The notes under the pieces: generated by a model
What the model was told of the DNA's origin: nothing
The model's input: only the letters and a program-made list of their open reading frames with translations
Database searches by the model: none
Shown: positions 10,355 through 21,289 of the stretch, in pieces
Layout: each line of letters starts with the position of its first letter
How positions within the stretch are numbered: position 1 is the stretch's first letter
Assembly: GCA_973895155.1 (NCBI GenBank)
Contig: OZ316896.1
Location: 868,001 to 932,000 of the forward strand
Source: Marsupella aquatica
Taxonomy: Eukaryota > Marchantiophyta
DNA: 64,000 nucleotides
Direction: 5' to 3'
Position numbers and translations under genes: made by a program

Positions 10355-12648
10355 ATGGCCGCGGTTTCAGCTGCGATCGTCGGTGCTGCAACCCAGGTGT
10401 GGATCTCGATCGGAGGCCAGAGCGAGCATTCTTTGAGAGAATCGAGGACTGTCTGGTGCCGTTCTCCCCTTTTTCCCATTTCAGCTGGGTTGCCTGTGTT
10501 CGTGTCTGCTGTGGTAGAAGAAGAGAAGCTTTTCTGTGGTCTGCGGGACAACAATGAGTGATCTAGAATGTGCTGTCATCTGTGCGTAGCATGTTAGATT
10601 TTTTCCGTCCCAAGAAGCGTGGGTTGTTGTAGTCCTATTGTGGCGTTTGGCTCGATAGAATTGCTGTTGTTCGGGCTTCCTGAGCTTTACTTCTGGAGTA
10701 TGTCATTGCAACTACGTTGGAGCTGAGGGGTCCTTTTTCTTTCCTATGTTATTTATTTTGTCAGCATTGATTGACTTTCTGAGAATTTTGCCTACTCTGC
10801 TGTCTTTTGCTGTACAAGATATCTCATATGCTATGTAGTCTCTACGTAAGCTTGTAGCCGCAAGCATTATGCACAATCCAAACATTATGCACAATAACCA
10901 TGGCATCCTCTGTTTCCGTGGGTCAGCCAGTATTTGTCCCTGCGGACAGACAGACGGAAGAAAGGAAGGAAGGGTGTAACTATTGTTCCTGTAGAGCCCT
11001 CACTAGCTCGGGAATTGTCTGCTACTGTTTGCTTCTGCCATCGCCAGCAGCAGAATCAGCAGCCTCCGTTGTATGTGCCTCCCACTCTGATTTCCAACCG
11101 GAGGAAGACGCTTCTCCCTTGTCCCCGAGCCGAGCTGGATTCTGACACGGTACTGTGCTGGAAACCACTCATCTTCACCCCACTTCCATTGGACTGCACT
11201 ACACTAGGCTGCAAGTTATTCCAGGGCCTGCATTTATCTTGAAATTGTAATGCAGCCCTTCGTGGTGTCTCGTCGTGAATTGTTGGATTGAATTGAGACG
11301 AATTACATTCAGATACTGCGCTTTACACCATTCCGTTCCATTTTAGTCTCTGGATTTCGTCTCTGTATTATGCATGCCTGGCATTTTCGGTCCGCTTCCT
11401 TAGTCTTGCAATTCGGAACCCCTTGGTTCCATCGATCGGTCGGTGTAATCTTGAGGGATGCTTGCTTAGTATGTTGTTTTCTGATTATTTTCTATAGTGA
11501 GTTGGATGACCTTAGGTTTTTGTCTTTTGTTTTTCTCTCCCCAGTTCAATTCGTTGCTGAATGAGCCTCCAATCATGGCTTGCTAAGACGATTCGATGGT
11601 TGGATGAATGCAGATTTTGGCAGTTGGTGTAGGCGTGGCTGGAATTGCCTTGGGAATCGGAATTCCCTTGTTTTATGAAACGCAAGTGAAAGGTTCTGTA
11701 AGTGACAGACAAATACCTTTTCAGTTTTTCTCCCGGGCTACTATGTTCTGAACTCCTCATAAAAGTCGCTTGGAAGGATGTCGGCTGACTAATGCCGCTG
11801 TTGTCATGCAGGAGGGAAGAGAAAATGATCAACCATGCTTCCCTTGCAACGGCAGTGGTTCTCGTGAGTGAACATAAACAATGACCTGTTAACCCTATGA
11901 GATTAATCAATTACTGTCATATTGGGTCTAACTCAGCTCCTCTGGTTGTTGACTATGCTAAACCTCCATTCCGGTCACAACTTCTTGGCTTCATGGTGGT
12001 CTCGAAGTACCACCTCAAACTCTTAATTCTCGGGTTTTTTGGTTTCCAGAAACATGCCGATTTTGTGTTGGTGCTGGAAATATTACGGTGGAGCTCGGCG
12101 CAGGTGAGAAGGAGGTATCAAAGTGCATAAATTGTGAAGGAGCTGGTAACATCACTTGCACGACCTGTCAGGGTTCGGGTGTTCAACCTCGTTACCTAGA
12201 TCGCAGGTTTGTGATTCACGTTCTGTATGGTACACTCTTGTTCTGTCCAGCCGGCGTGTGAAGGAGAATCCACAGCGAATGTTGCATTATTAGTGTATTT
12301 TTCTTTTAATGGGTTTGTCAAGTCCTCATGAAAGAATTCTGGAAGGCAAAGCACCCACCAGTGTGCTGTTTGACATGAGCTTCCATTACAGCTGTTTGGA
12401 TAGTACTCATCGTCTGGTCCCCTCTTGCTAAGTTCGGGGTTTTTGTTTGAGACTTTGTCATGACCAGAAGCGCCATCTCAAGTTTCCTCCTTCTCTTGTA
12501 TCCTTTTGGCTGGTCTGCTTTTGTACACGGAGTCACTATTATTCACTGGGTAGACAATATCTCTAATATTTCGGCGCCAAACTTTGCTGCATTCTGGGTA
12601 AGTGCTGATAGGTGGATTTCTGGCAGGGAGTACAAGGATGAAGACTAG
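10355..12648 (+). CDS. LQY1: LQY1-type DnaJ-like zinc-finger protein, photosystem II repair factor
   Basis: LQY1 is a thylakoid zinc-finger protein with disulphide-isomerase activity that acts in photosystem II repair. My model has six exons: 10355-10396, 10931-11149, 11614-11697, 11812-11863, 12050-12206 and 12627-12648, all with GT-AG introns and matching phases. It gives 191 residues. Residues 1 to about 80 are a transit peptide. PRAELDSDT leads into a membrane segment at 88-108 (VGVGVAGIALGIGIPLFYET). Four CxxCxGxG motifs follow: CFPCNGSG (124-131), CRFCVGAG (135-142), CINCEGAG (158-165) and CTTCQGSG (169-176). Then come VQPRYLDRR and the C-terminal EYKDED. Spacing and tail match the Arabidopsis protein as I recall it. 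Exons 2-6 are firm. Exon 1 and its splice to 10931 are inferred, because the exon 2 frame has no ATG of its own. Confidence 0.9.
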
Positions 12649-13436
12649 CTGCATTATCAGCTGTTCGTCAGTGTGGTGAGCTAGTCGCCCACAGCACATT
12701 TGTCTGTCTAGAGATTGTGGGACCTCCACTCCCTTTCAGGATGACTTGCAACAACGAATCACAAGTGCTCCAATGGTCTCATCCTCTCTGTTCCGTCAGT
12801 GTGAACACTTTTGGTCGACACCTCTTTCGACTGTCGCTTTGTTTCAAGAATGGATTGGTGCTGGGGTAATTCTACCCAACTCAGAGCACAATGACTTAGA
12901 TGTTGCCGACAGTTGGCTAATCAATAGCCTTTTATTGCTGCCGTGCCCCTTTCTCTCCCTTATTTTAAGAAAGTAGGGATTTGGTCCTGAGAAGCTCTTC
13001 AATCTGCTTTCTTGAGCTGAGCACTTTGTTGTCACTTGGCTTCTGGCCTTGTTTGTATTCTTTGTCCTTCCCGGACTTCAAATGATAAATCAACTTTTTT
13101 ATTAAAATATGGTATAGGGGACTTATTTCAAGTACCTCTGTGCCGAAATTCAACTTTCAAGTACTTCCCAATCCGCCGTGGACAACGCGGATGTGACGAG
13201 GATTAGCTGCTCAAAAAATCTCTTGTAGGTGTGCAAAAGAGAATTCAAGAGGCAAGCCAATATGTCCACTATTGAACCATGTCAGTAAATGTGCAACGGG
13301 GATTTGTGTGCAAAAGGGATTTGAAGAGGCAAGTTAATCTGTAGCGTACAGACCCAACTCATGTACAGTTTGTTTCAACCCTCCTCCTTTCAGTCTACCA
13401 AAGCACTCATATACACTAGTTTGGACTTTATATCAT
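12649..13436. other. LQY1 3' flank, no gene seen
   Basis: The first few hundred bases are probably LQY1 3' UTR. The remaining frames are short and without recognised domains. Confidence 0.4.
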
Positions 13437-13924
13437 GATGACAAGCCCAGTTTGGACTTGCCCGGCAAATGGAGCCTTTGGAGCACATCAACCGGCAAGT
13501 AGTCACCCGGACCTTCCCGGCCACCCGATGTCAACTGCCCCTTCCCGGCCCAAGCTGGCCCTTCCCTGAAGCTCCCCGGCCCGACCTCCCTGGCCTGACT
13601 TTCCTGACAAAACCCCCAGGGCCCGTCCCCGGTCGCCCCACCCCGAGTGCTCACCCAGGCCTGGCTCCTGGCCCCATCCCCCGGTCTCCCTTCCCAGTTT
13701 GCCCTTCCATGGGCCAGGTCCGGGGTCGGGTGCGGGGCAGGACCGGGTGCGGGGAGGGTTAGGGCGACAGGGTCCGGGAATGGTTCAGGAAGGAAGGGGC
13801 CAGGTCGGGCCAGGGAATAATCGAGAATATCCGGCAAATGGAGCCATTTTTGCCTGGCAAATGACGACTTTGCGTGCCAGGCAACTCGACAACTTGCCCA
13901 TAACTTCAAATCGGGATGACAAGC
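13437..13924. mobile_element. GC-rich foldback insertion flanked by a 10-bp direct repeat
   Basis: GATGACAAGC occurs at 13437-13446 and again at 13915-13924. Between them lies a block that is C-rich up to about 13,705 and G-rich from there to about 13,820, so the two halves are rough reverse complements around the palindrome CCATGG. The words CCGGCAAATGGAGCC occur near both ends. Terminal sequences CCAGTTTGGACTT and the reverse complement CCGATTTGAAGTT are similar. It fits a non-autonomous foldback element. The 158-codon minus-strand frame inside is Pro/Gly-rich low complexity and not a gene. Confidence 0.5.
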
Positions 13925-14734
13925 ACCTCACCTGTCCCAAATGGAATCAGCCCACTCATTACGGACCCCATTAGAGGTCCTTTCCAAAATTAATTTGAGA
14001 CTCCACAACGTGCCACATCATCATGGTGCGCTGCAAACAAGAACAGAATTGTTTGCAAATAAAAATAACTACTCCTTTCCTGTTTGTAACAAGTTCCGGG
14101 TAAAATTTAGGACGTCCTGCCATAAAACATAATGTTTTGACATACCAAACCCAATACAATAATATTGAACCATTTTTCATAAGTGTTTTCCTTACAACAT
14201 GTCATAACTGTTTTAGTGATCTCTTGTTCTTATTAAGTAAAAACATAAGATAAGTAATGAAAATTTTGGCAACCGTAACCAACACTGCATTTTTGGTACT
14301 AGGCAAGCGGAGTAGTCTGAAATCTCTTTGCCTGTGAAGTCACCCTGGACGCAACGAGCTCTACCAAAGAGGGACATTGAACATCATGGAGATTGTCGAC
14401 ATGTACGAGTGCAAACTCATAGTGGAATGCAAGCTGGTCAATTGTAGCAAAGTGGGACTTTGTGCAACCTTGGCTCACAATGCACAGCTCGAAGGAAGCA
14501 TAACTGGCGCTTTGCCACCGTGATCTAAGCAATGAGCAGTCTTATTGAGGTCACCATCAAGAGGTGCCAAATGATTTCCTATCTGTCCTTTCTGATATCA
14601 TGCATTTTGATTGTCTTGTAAATTGCATAGATTGAATTTCTGGTCTTTCAAGAATGGTGCAAAGATTCAGGTCATGGTACTAACATGAAGTCATGCCAAT
14701 ACCATTGTTATTTGCTTGGATTGTGCGCAAATGG

Positions 14735-14738
<4 letters not shown>
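13925..14738. other. Intergenic stretch, nothing recognised
   Basis: Only short frames on both strands. I see no domain or clear repeat. Confidence 0.35.

Positions 14739-14796
<58 letters not shown>
14739..14796. repeat. (TC)n microsatellite
   Basis: About 29 uninterrupted TC units. Frames through it encode only alternating Ser-Leu or Arg-Glu and are not genes. Confidence 0.98.
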
Positions 14797-14801
<5 letters not shown>

Positions 14802-15259
14802 CGTTTTCTTTGGTACGCTCCATGGGGATTGAGAGAGCAATCAAAAGTAAGTCATCTGTACATGTGAGTGAGTGAATGTAGTCAAGAGCGTGGCCAGGGC
14901 CTGGGAGGCACCCCAAAGCAATCAATTTTGTTGCTCTGATAACTTTGACAGCACAAGACTGGTCAATTTGGTCCACCAGCCCCCCGTCTAAATCCAAAGC
15001 TAGCATGACCAGACTCTGTGGTTTGGTCCTCGATGAATAATACGTGTTCAAGTGCCCCGTTTGAAGTACCTCTATACAAAAAAGTAGTTCTAGTCGATTC
15101 TAGATCACTTGCTCATCAATTTTCTTAATTAAAACATCTTGTAAAGTCATCAGAAGCCAATAGCTTATGTAGACATTCCACATAACTTGAAAAGTTGGAG
15201 ACATCCTCCATTCTGCATATTGGCATTCTGCAAAAAGATAATCCTTCATAATCCATGAT

Positions 15260-15556
15260 CTCGGGGGTCTCACTATATGGGGACCTCCCCATCGCCTGCA
15301 ACGTTTTTAGGCCTCGGACCCCCTAAAATGTAAGAAAAAATTATTATTTTTTAACCCCTATAAAGTTGGAATATTCTTGGAATATTCTAAAATTTGGATT
15401 AAAAAAACCCTAATGTTCTTATAAGTCTCAAAATTGAATTTAAAAGACCCTATTGTTCTTCTACAAAAATTCTTAAGTCTTCCCTTAGAACCAATAAAAT
15501 GACCCTATCCTTCGTCGCACGTGATATGCCATTTTTGTGGAAGTGAGACCCCCGAG
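15260..15556 (+). mobile_element. MITE of the CTCGGGGG family, intact, 8-bp target duplication
   Basis: A 297-bp element beginning CTCGGGGGTCTCACT and ending in the inverse, AGTGAGACCCCCGAG. The 8-bp direct repeat TCCATGAT flanks it at 15252-15259 and 15557-15564. It is nearly identical to the copy at 22393-22688. Its termini and subterminal blocks (CAACGTTTT, AACCCCTA, TTCTTAAGT, CACGTGAT) resemble those of Element 1 at 33551-42042, so I infer that the transposase family found there moved it. Confidence 0.93.
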
Positions 15557-15564
15557 TCCATGAT

Positions 15565-16473
15565 CCTTTCAAACATCATGTCAATCAATGGTGTAACGGC
15601 GCTGTCTTGCGTGCTCTCCGGACTATGAAGTCTCCAAAGAGGAATCCATGGGCCGACGACATCCATAAGATTCCAATTGAAGTTCCGGATTCTACAAGCA
15701 CTCCTTAGACGATGGTTACGATTGACACCACGATTGAAGAGTCAAATTTTAGTTTACCGAACACTATGATGTATCAAAACAATCAACTACCGTTCATTAT
15801 CACACATTGTTCAACACAAATATCAACTACATTTCAATCTTAACATCAAAAACTTCAAACACAAAAGAGATAATTAGGGGACCACAAACTAATTCTTGCG
15901 TTTTGCCATGCACATCTACAAAGGTACACATATACATCACGAACTTGGTGTCCGTCCTTTCCAACAATGTTTCATGATGATTTCACCTCAACACATAACC
16001 ATCACTCTTATAAATGCAAAATATTTCAACGATGATTCATTGTTGCAATTTTCAACATTGCCCATAGGGTTTTAGAGCTAAATGTTTTCAGTATGTTATC
16101 ATTGTCTATTCATTGTGAATATATAGCTTATGTTTACATCAATGATTTGTAGTGTATATCTCATGTTAAAAATTTAGAAATAACTCATCAAAAAATCAGC
16201 AATGATTTTCAACAAGTTTCCACTAGAATGTCAACATGTACTCAACACCCAAATAATATTCAATGATCGTGCAATGATTCATTGGTAGTTTGATAAGTGT
16301 TAGAGTGACAATGTTATGGTGTAAGAGTATTTACTGAATCATTATAGAATCAATTTGGTTACAATATTGATTCATTATTCTTAAACTACAATCATCAGAA
16401 TTGTGTCATCAATTAAACGTTACATAGTCAATGCTCTTTCAAAACCAAAACAATATGTTATTTCAAGACTAAA
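15565..16473. other. AT-rich intergenic stretch
   Basis: No coding frame of note. Sequence is A/T-rich with many short direct words such as TCAATGAT and CAACA. Nothing further recognised. Confidence 0.35.
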
Positions 16474-16485
16474 TAATCCAATTTT

Positions 16486-17284
16486 CATTGGAATGAGTTT
16501 TAATTTTTTAAGACAAAACCGGCCGCAAAAAACCCCACAGCAAGGGCAAACAATGCAAAGCACGCAAAAAACCCCTACAGGCCCCCTGAATCAGAGGGCC
16601 CGAGAGTCACACCATAAGAAGGCCATAGTGGCAAAAAGCAAAAAGGGGCCCCAGTGACCCCACAATAATAACGCAACATACCAACCAGTCACAGGCATCC
16701 CTGCATACCAGGCACCAATCAACAGCCTCAATTGTCAGAGGATATCCGGCCGCAACCGTTCCTAAGCCAGAGCCTACGCTGGACATCTATCCGGGCCTTG
16801 GCCCTAAGGAGCCTAGTACACTTCCTACTCAAGGGAAACCTATGACTCACAGCAACGAGGTGATTGGCAGTCTCTGTGAGGACCAGTCCGAGATCAAACA
16901 CACGACAGCCGCCAACTTGGAACATATGAGTATGTTGTCCCAGCCATAGCATTTACAGTATTTGGTATAGAACAAACAACTTAGCCACATGGATCATGTG
17001 ATCTTTCCCATACCCCGCCTCTAGCAGAGACAACATCCCCTGGCCGATAGGCAAATAGAGGTCACTCAGATATAACCTGTAGAGTCGCCAACACCTCTCT
17101 ACATGTACACATTGGAAGAAAAGGTAGGGGTGGTCCCCAGCACTCCTAGACACAACTTACATTTGCCGTTGCTCACCTCCATACGTAGAGCCCTAGCCCG
17201 GGCAGTGAAGAGCCCTCCAACAGTAATTCACCATATAAATGTTTTGCCCCTGGTCGGCAAGTTTGATCCCCATAGCTTAAAGAC
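16486..17284 (-). mobile_element. 5'-truncated LINE (non-LTR) insertion with target duplication
   Basis: The 12-bp repeat TAATCCAATTTT lies at 16474-16485 and 17285-17296. The minus strand in between reads as the C-terminal end of a plant LINE reverse transcriptase (zf-RVT region): LPTRGKTFIWW, FTARALRMEVSNGKCKLC, then after a frameshift DHPYLFFQCVHVERCW. Downstream sequence is a 3' UTR ending near an A-rich tail (T-rich on the plus strand at about 16,500). The 5' end of the element, with most of the reverse transcriptase, is missing, as in ordinary truncated LINE copies. Confidence 0.75.
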
Positions 17285-17605
17285 TAATCCAATTTTGGTT
17301 CATCATTGATAAATCCTATTTCTATTCAGGGTTTCGTTGTGATTAGAGTTTGGCTTTTCAGATTCAGGTCTTCATTGTCATGAGTTTGAGTGAATTGTAA
17401 CCCGACACAAACAGGTGCAATTCACAAAGAAATGATACAATCGTTGTTTCACCTCATCAGCCCACAATCATCATTAACAATATTGTAGTATTGAGTTGAA
17501 GGCATGCATTTGAAGCCACAATAAACTAAGGGTTTACGATCATGCTCCTTCAGCTTGTTCATTGCTTGCTGCTCCTCTTCTGCTAATCAAGCATGATGAG
17601 GGTGA

Positions 17606-17895
17606 CCCTCGGGGGGTTAACTAAGTGTATATTTTGGGGTACCACGTGTGATCTTAGTCTAATATAAATAGACCTATTTTATAAAGAAAATATTCCAAGA
17701 ATATTCTTCATTTCAATATTAATAACCTATTTTACTTTATAAAAAGTATATATTAAAGAATATTCTATAAACATGAGTTTATAATACCTTCTTTTGCCTC
17801 TTGCGCTTTTTAAAAATTTAGTTAATTTATACCAAAAATACTTATTTTGGATCGCACGTGGTTCCTAAGATTTTTAATAGTCAACCCCCCGAGGG
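17606..17895. mobile_element. MITE with 18-bp terminal inverted repeats
   Basis: Starts CCCTCGGGGGGTTAACTA and ends with the near-perfect inverse TAGTCAACCCCCCGAGGG. A CACGTG word lies near each end, as in the right end of the CTCGGGGG MITEs, so it may be a distant relative. I could not find a matching 8-bp target duplication. Confidence 0.7.
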
Positions 17896-17952
17896 GGATC
17901 TAGTAACCAATACTCGAGCCAATACTTAGTTACAGGAGACCTTTCAACAATG

Positions 17953-17953
<1 letters not shown>

Positions 17954-17992
<39 letters not shown>
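17954..17992. repeat. (CT)n microsatellite
   Basis: About 19 uninterrupted CT units. Confidence 0.97.
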
Positions 17993-17995
<3 letters not shown>

Positions 17996-19027
17996 AGAAA
18001 AGAGTATGATAAGCCACTAATAATTCCCATGGCTAAAGATAGGTGAGCACCAAGACAAGAACATGATCTCATCATATCTGGGTAGGTCCCATGACATGCA
18101 CTACGGATATATACCCCCTGTCACCTATACAGGGATAAAGTTAAAATTAAAATCCAGAATAACCAGGATATAATCATCCGGCCACCAGAGCCATTGATTT
18201 ATTCCCAATACATTTGGGCCACACAAAACAACCAGATGCTAGAGCCCATGACCTAAAAAGCAAGCCAAGATAGCGGCGCTACCAAGTCCAACCATCCAGC
18301 CACAGAGCTTACATTTCTCTGAAAACACTCGATAGGTGAAGAAGCACACACCCTGTGGGAAGCATAGGCTGACATGCATGGCAGAGTAAGAGGACACACT
18401 GCACTGGCAAGGAGATCGTGGGACTAGCAGCGCAGCCCAAGGATCAAGGACTGCTGAAGCAACACAGTGATACACAACTTGTCGTGGCTCAATGGGCATC
18501 CCACCAAATCAGGTGCTAGCTCACACTTTTTTACAGCAGATGTTGCTCCTTCTTTTCTATATCATTCACGACGTATTGGTATGCATGAATGTGATGTTGG
18601 AGTTAATAATAAAAAGGAACATAACAAGGCTTGGGAGACTCGACTTTTTCCGGCCTATGTCTCCCCGCAGCCGTCTAGACATCGCTGTAGAAACATGGGA
18701 CTAGAAATTGTGCCTACTAAAGCACAATCTCGATCCAATGGCGGGGGCTGAATGAAGACATTGGAATTGTGAATGGAAACAGTCCGTCCATTCCCGGTAA
18801 AAGAATATGGTCCATGCTCAATGTTGTGGACACAACGTTTGAGTACCACTGTCACCAAGCAGTGCTCAGCATCGAAAGATACTCAGCTTTATAGATCTAG
18901 TTATCTTGAAAATGGACAGTTTATAAATAAGAGTAGTTATACAGAATAAGCAAGTCTTACTTCCATGGTTAACAGACGTTCGCAGTACCGAAACCTGTAT
19001 GTGTGAATGTATGTGTGAATGTATATT
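17993..19027. other. Repeat-derived stretch without a gene
   Basis: Contains a diverged R1-like word set (GTCTCCCCGCAGCCG at about 18,660 and GGCGGGGGCTGAATGAAGAC at about 18,740). Short frames on both strands are not convincing. Confidence 0.35.
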
Positions 19028-19088
19028 TCGATACTCCGCATATGATTGAATGTTGATGATCGATACTCTGCATATGATTGAATGTTGA
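19028..19088. repeat. Two-copy 29-bp tandem repeat
   Basis: TCGATACTCYGCATATGATT followed by GAATGTTGA occurs at 19028-19056 and 19060-19088. Confidence 0.9.
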
Positions 19089-19814
19089 ATCAAGGAATGG
19101 CTAATAGAGAACAATAGGACCTGCGTTAATGCAGGATGTAATATATCTATGGATATCTGATATAATATCTCTCTCTGGTCTAAGTATGGACTGGTCGGTA
19201 GTAAAATAATGGTAGAAAACTCACATGGCTCTAGTGTTCCTAAACAAGAAACGGTACCCAATATTATGTATTAAAAGCAACTCTTTATACATAGGATGTA
19301 CTACATAATATTTCCATATACTATACACCAAGAATACTTTATTGCATGCGTTGCTATACCCTGCCACCTCACTACATGAGCAGCCACCACTATGACGGCT
19401 ACCCTAAAAAAACAAACGTACCATTATGTGAGTTTCCCTCCAATGAGATCAAATGATATTTTTTTCCCAGACCTACCTTTCTCGTCTTCATTGAGGGGAC
19501 TGTTTAAGAGACTCTCACCCGCTCTGGCTCTTGGTCATATCTTGCCACTGTCCTCAGTCTGTCACATTATTCTTCCAACCCTCTATTGCACCATTTGTGA
19601 GAGCTTCTATATTTCACTTGCTATGGCAGGACCACAGGACTGTAGTAGTCAGAATCAGCACACAAAGTCTCTACAAAAGGAGGCACCAATCATTTTTCTT
19701 TGAACAACTACATCAACAATTGTTGCACACACCAACATGGCATGAGTTGCACAGGTACGTGCCCTCACCCGTGGAGCTTATAGCTTAACTTTACATTTTA
19801 TTGCTTTATCATAG

Positions 19815-20020
19815 TCAGAATCAGTGCTAGTCCAGGGATAAAATAATGCACGTCTCCCCTTTGCCGCCGCGGCTATTGGCAGCAGAAATGTATAATTGGA
19901 ATCATTGACATGTACATGATTCACCTCAAGGATGGGGGCTGAAAGACAACCTTGAAGCGGTAGTATGGTCCAAGCTCAACCATACTTTTACTCTGGCTGA
20001 CGATCTACTTTAGGCTGTTT
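19815..20020 (+). repeat. R1 dispersed repeat core, copy A
   Basis: Matches the R1 order seen at 30.5, 42.4, 44.3/45.0 and 62.4 kb: a GCTAG.CC word, GTCTCCCC, CCGCGGC, then GGATGGGGGCTGAAAGACAACC and GTATGGTCCAAGCTCAACCATAC. An upstream GGCTACCCTAAAAA word at about 19,398 is also shared with copy B. R1 has no coding capacity that I can see. Confidence 0.6.
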
Positions 20021-20233
20021 GACTCACAGTGTTGATGCACCGCATTGAGACTACATTTAATCTACTTAAATATATTATGTGAAACGTTACCTAGATTAAG
20101 GTTGCATGTTGTACTAACAGCACCTGATGCTCTGCTGTGATAAGGACTCCACATGACCATTTAGAGCCTATGCGAATACATAACCTTTTAGAGATAAAGA
20201 CGAATAAAACATGGAGCTTCAATTTCTTGCTAT

Positions 20234-20236
<3 letters not shown>

Positions 20237-20285
<49 letters not shown>
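20237..20285. repeat. (AT)n microsatellite
   Basis: About 24 AT units. Confidence 0.97.
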
Positions 20286-20288
<3 letters not shown>

Positions 20289-20782
20289 GCTTGCAAGCTA
20301 ACGTGTGGATCGAGAAACTCCAGAAAAAACACTTTATGTTCTAACACCAACAACCAGTTACTCTATTTTTGACATCTGTACTACTAGATGTGTCATAAAT
20401 CCACTTTAGACAAATAGTATCGTGACCCCACTAGACCAGATAATGTTCTACGTATCTTTTGTGATCTCATATGATTCTGCATTTGGATCTAAATATAAAT
20501 GACAATGGTGTATGTCTGCGTATATTCCAATCACACCTTTACACTGTTGAGCTTAGGACTAGTCTAGATCAAAAGTTAGTCCTGCCTTGATGTGGCCTTG
20601 ATTGGGTGTTTTCATCTACACTTATCTCTCTCTAACCAATACCACTCCATTGATTGGTTTTGGTGGACCACCATCAATGTTAGAACTAACTAGATATATG
20701 GACGGATGCCTGCTTACAAAAAGGATGGTTACGGGAACTTCAAACGCTTGGATATGACAATGACCTTCCGCGATCATGTAAC

Positions 20783-21250
20783 ATGGCAATCCAAGTTACA
20801 TTGGCGTCCATTCGGCAACCTGAAATCCATGCAGCCATTCAAACTCATGATCGCGTCGTGATACAACGCGGTCTGGATGAAGAACAAGGTCAGTTACTAT
20901 TGCACAGCCTTGGGATCAATGAATGGTTCACAGTTTACCTTGCTGCTAGATATTCCGGCACTGAAGCTACTCTCAAGAAGCTTGACAACCTTATCAACAC
21001 ATTAGATACTTTTGAGAGCATCGATGAGGACGAGTTAGACCAGGCACGATGCCTTGGTTGCAAGTTAGCTAATATGCTTGCCTACTTACCTGCTCACACC
21101 GGAGCAAGTAGTTATACTGACACGCCGGCTACATCGGACATTGCTCATAAACTTCGTGAGAATCCGCTCATCAACACCGAATGGCTTTCACCTGAGGAAC
21201 ATACCGCCTTTTGGACTATTGATGTGCAATCCAGACTTGTGTGTATATAG
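20783..21250 (+). CDS. Unrecognised open reading frame of at least 155 codons
   Basis: The frame stays open from about 20,690 (after a TAA), and the first ATG is at 20783. The product is soluble-looking, helical and acidic in the middle (TLDTFESIDEDELDQARCLG), with HDRVVIQRGL and LSPEEHTAFW nearby. I recognise no domain. The words TTGGCCTTGATTGGGTG lie on both sides (about 20,590 and 21,270), and this word is part of R1 elsewhere. The frame may therefore be cargo inserted in, or flanked by, R1 repeats. Composition is more balanced than in neighbouring AT-rich DNA. Whether it is expressed cannot be told. Confidence 0.35.
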   Translation: MAIQVTLASIRQPEIHAAIQTHDRVVIQRGLDEEQGQLLLHSLGINEWFTVYLAARYSGTEATLKKLDNLINTLDTFESIDEDELDQARCLGCKLANMLAYLPAHTGASSYTDTPATSDIAHKLRENPLINTEWLSPEEHTAFWTIDVQSRLVCI

Positions 21251-21289
21251 ATGTTTACCAATGCTGACTTTGGCCTTGATTGGGTGAAA

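Noticed and set aside
10900-11145. ATG at 10900 as the LQY1 start
   Set aside because: This frame ends in TGA at 11143 and is out of phase with the conserved ELDSDT-ILAVG junction.
13433-13909. 158-codon minus-strand frame
   Set aside because: Pro/Gly/Ala low complexity made by a GC-rich foldback repeat, with no domain and no partner exon.
14680-15051. 123-codon frame with Arg-Glu repeats
   Set aside because: The frame passes through the (TC)n microsatellite; the rest has no recognisable content.
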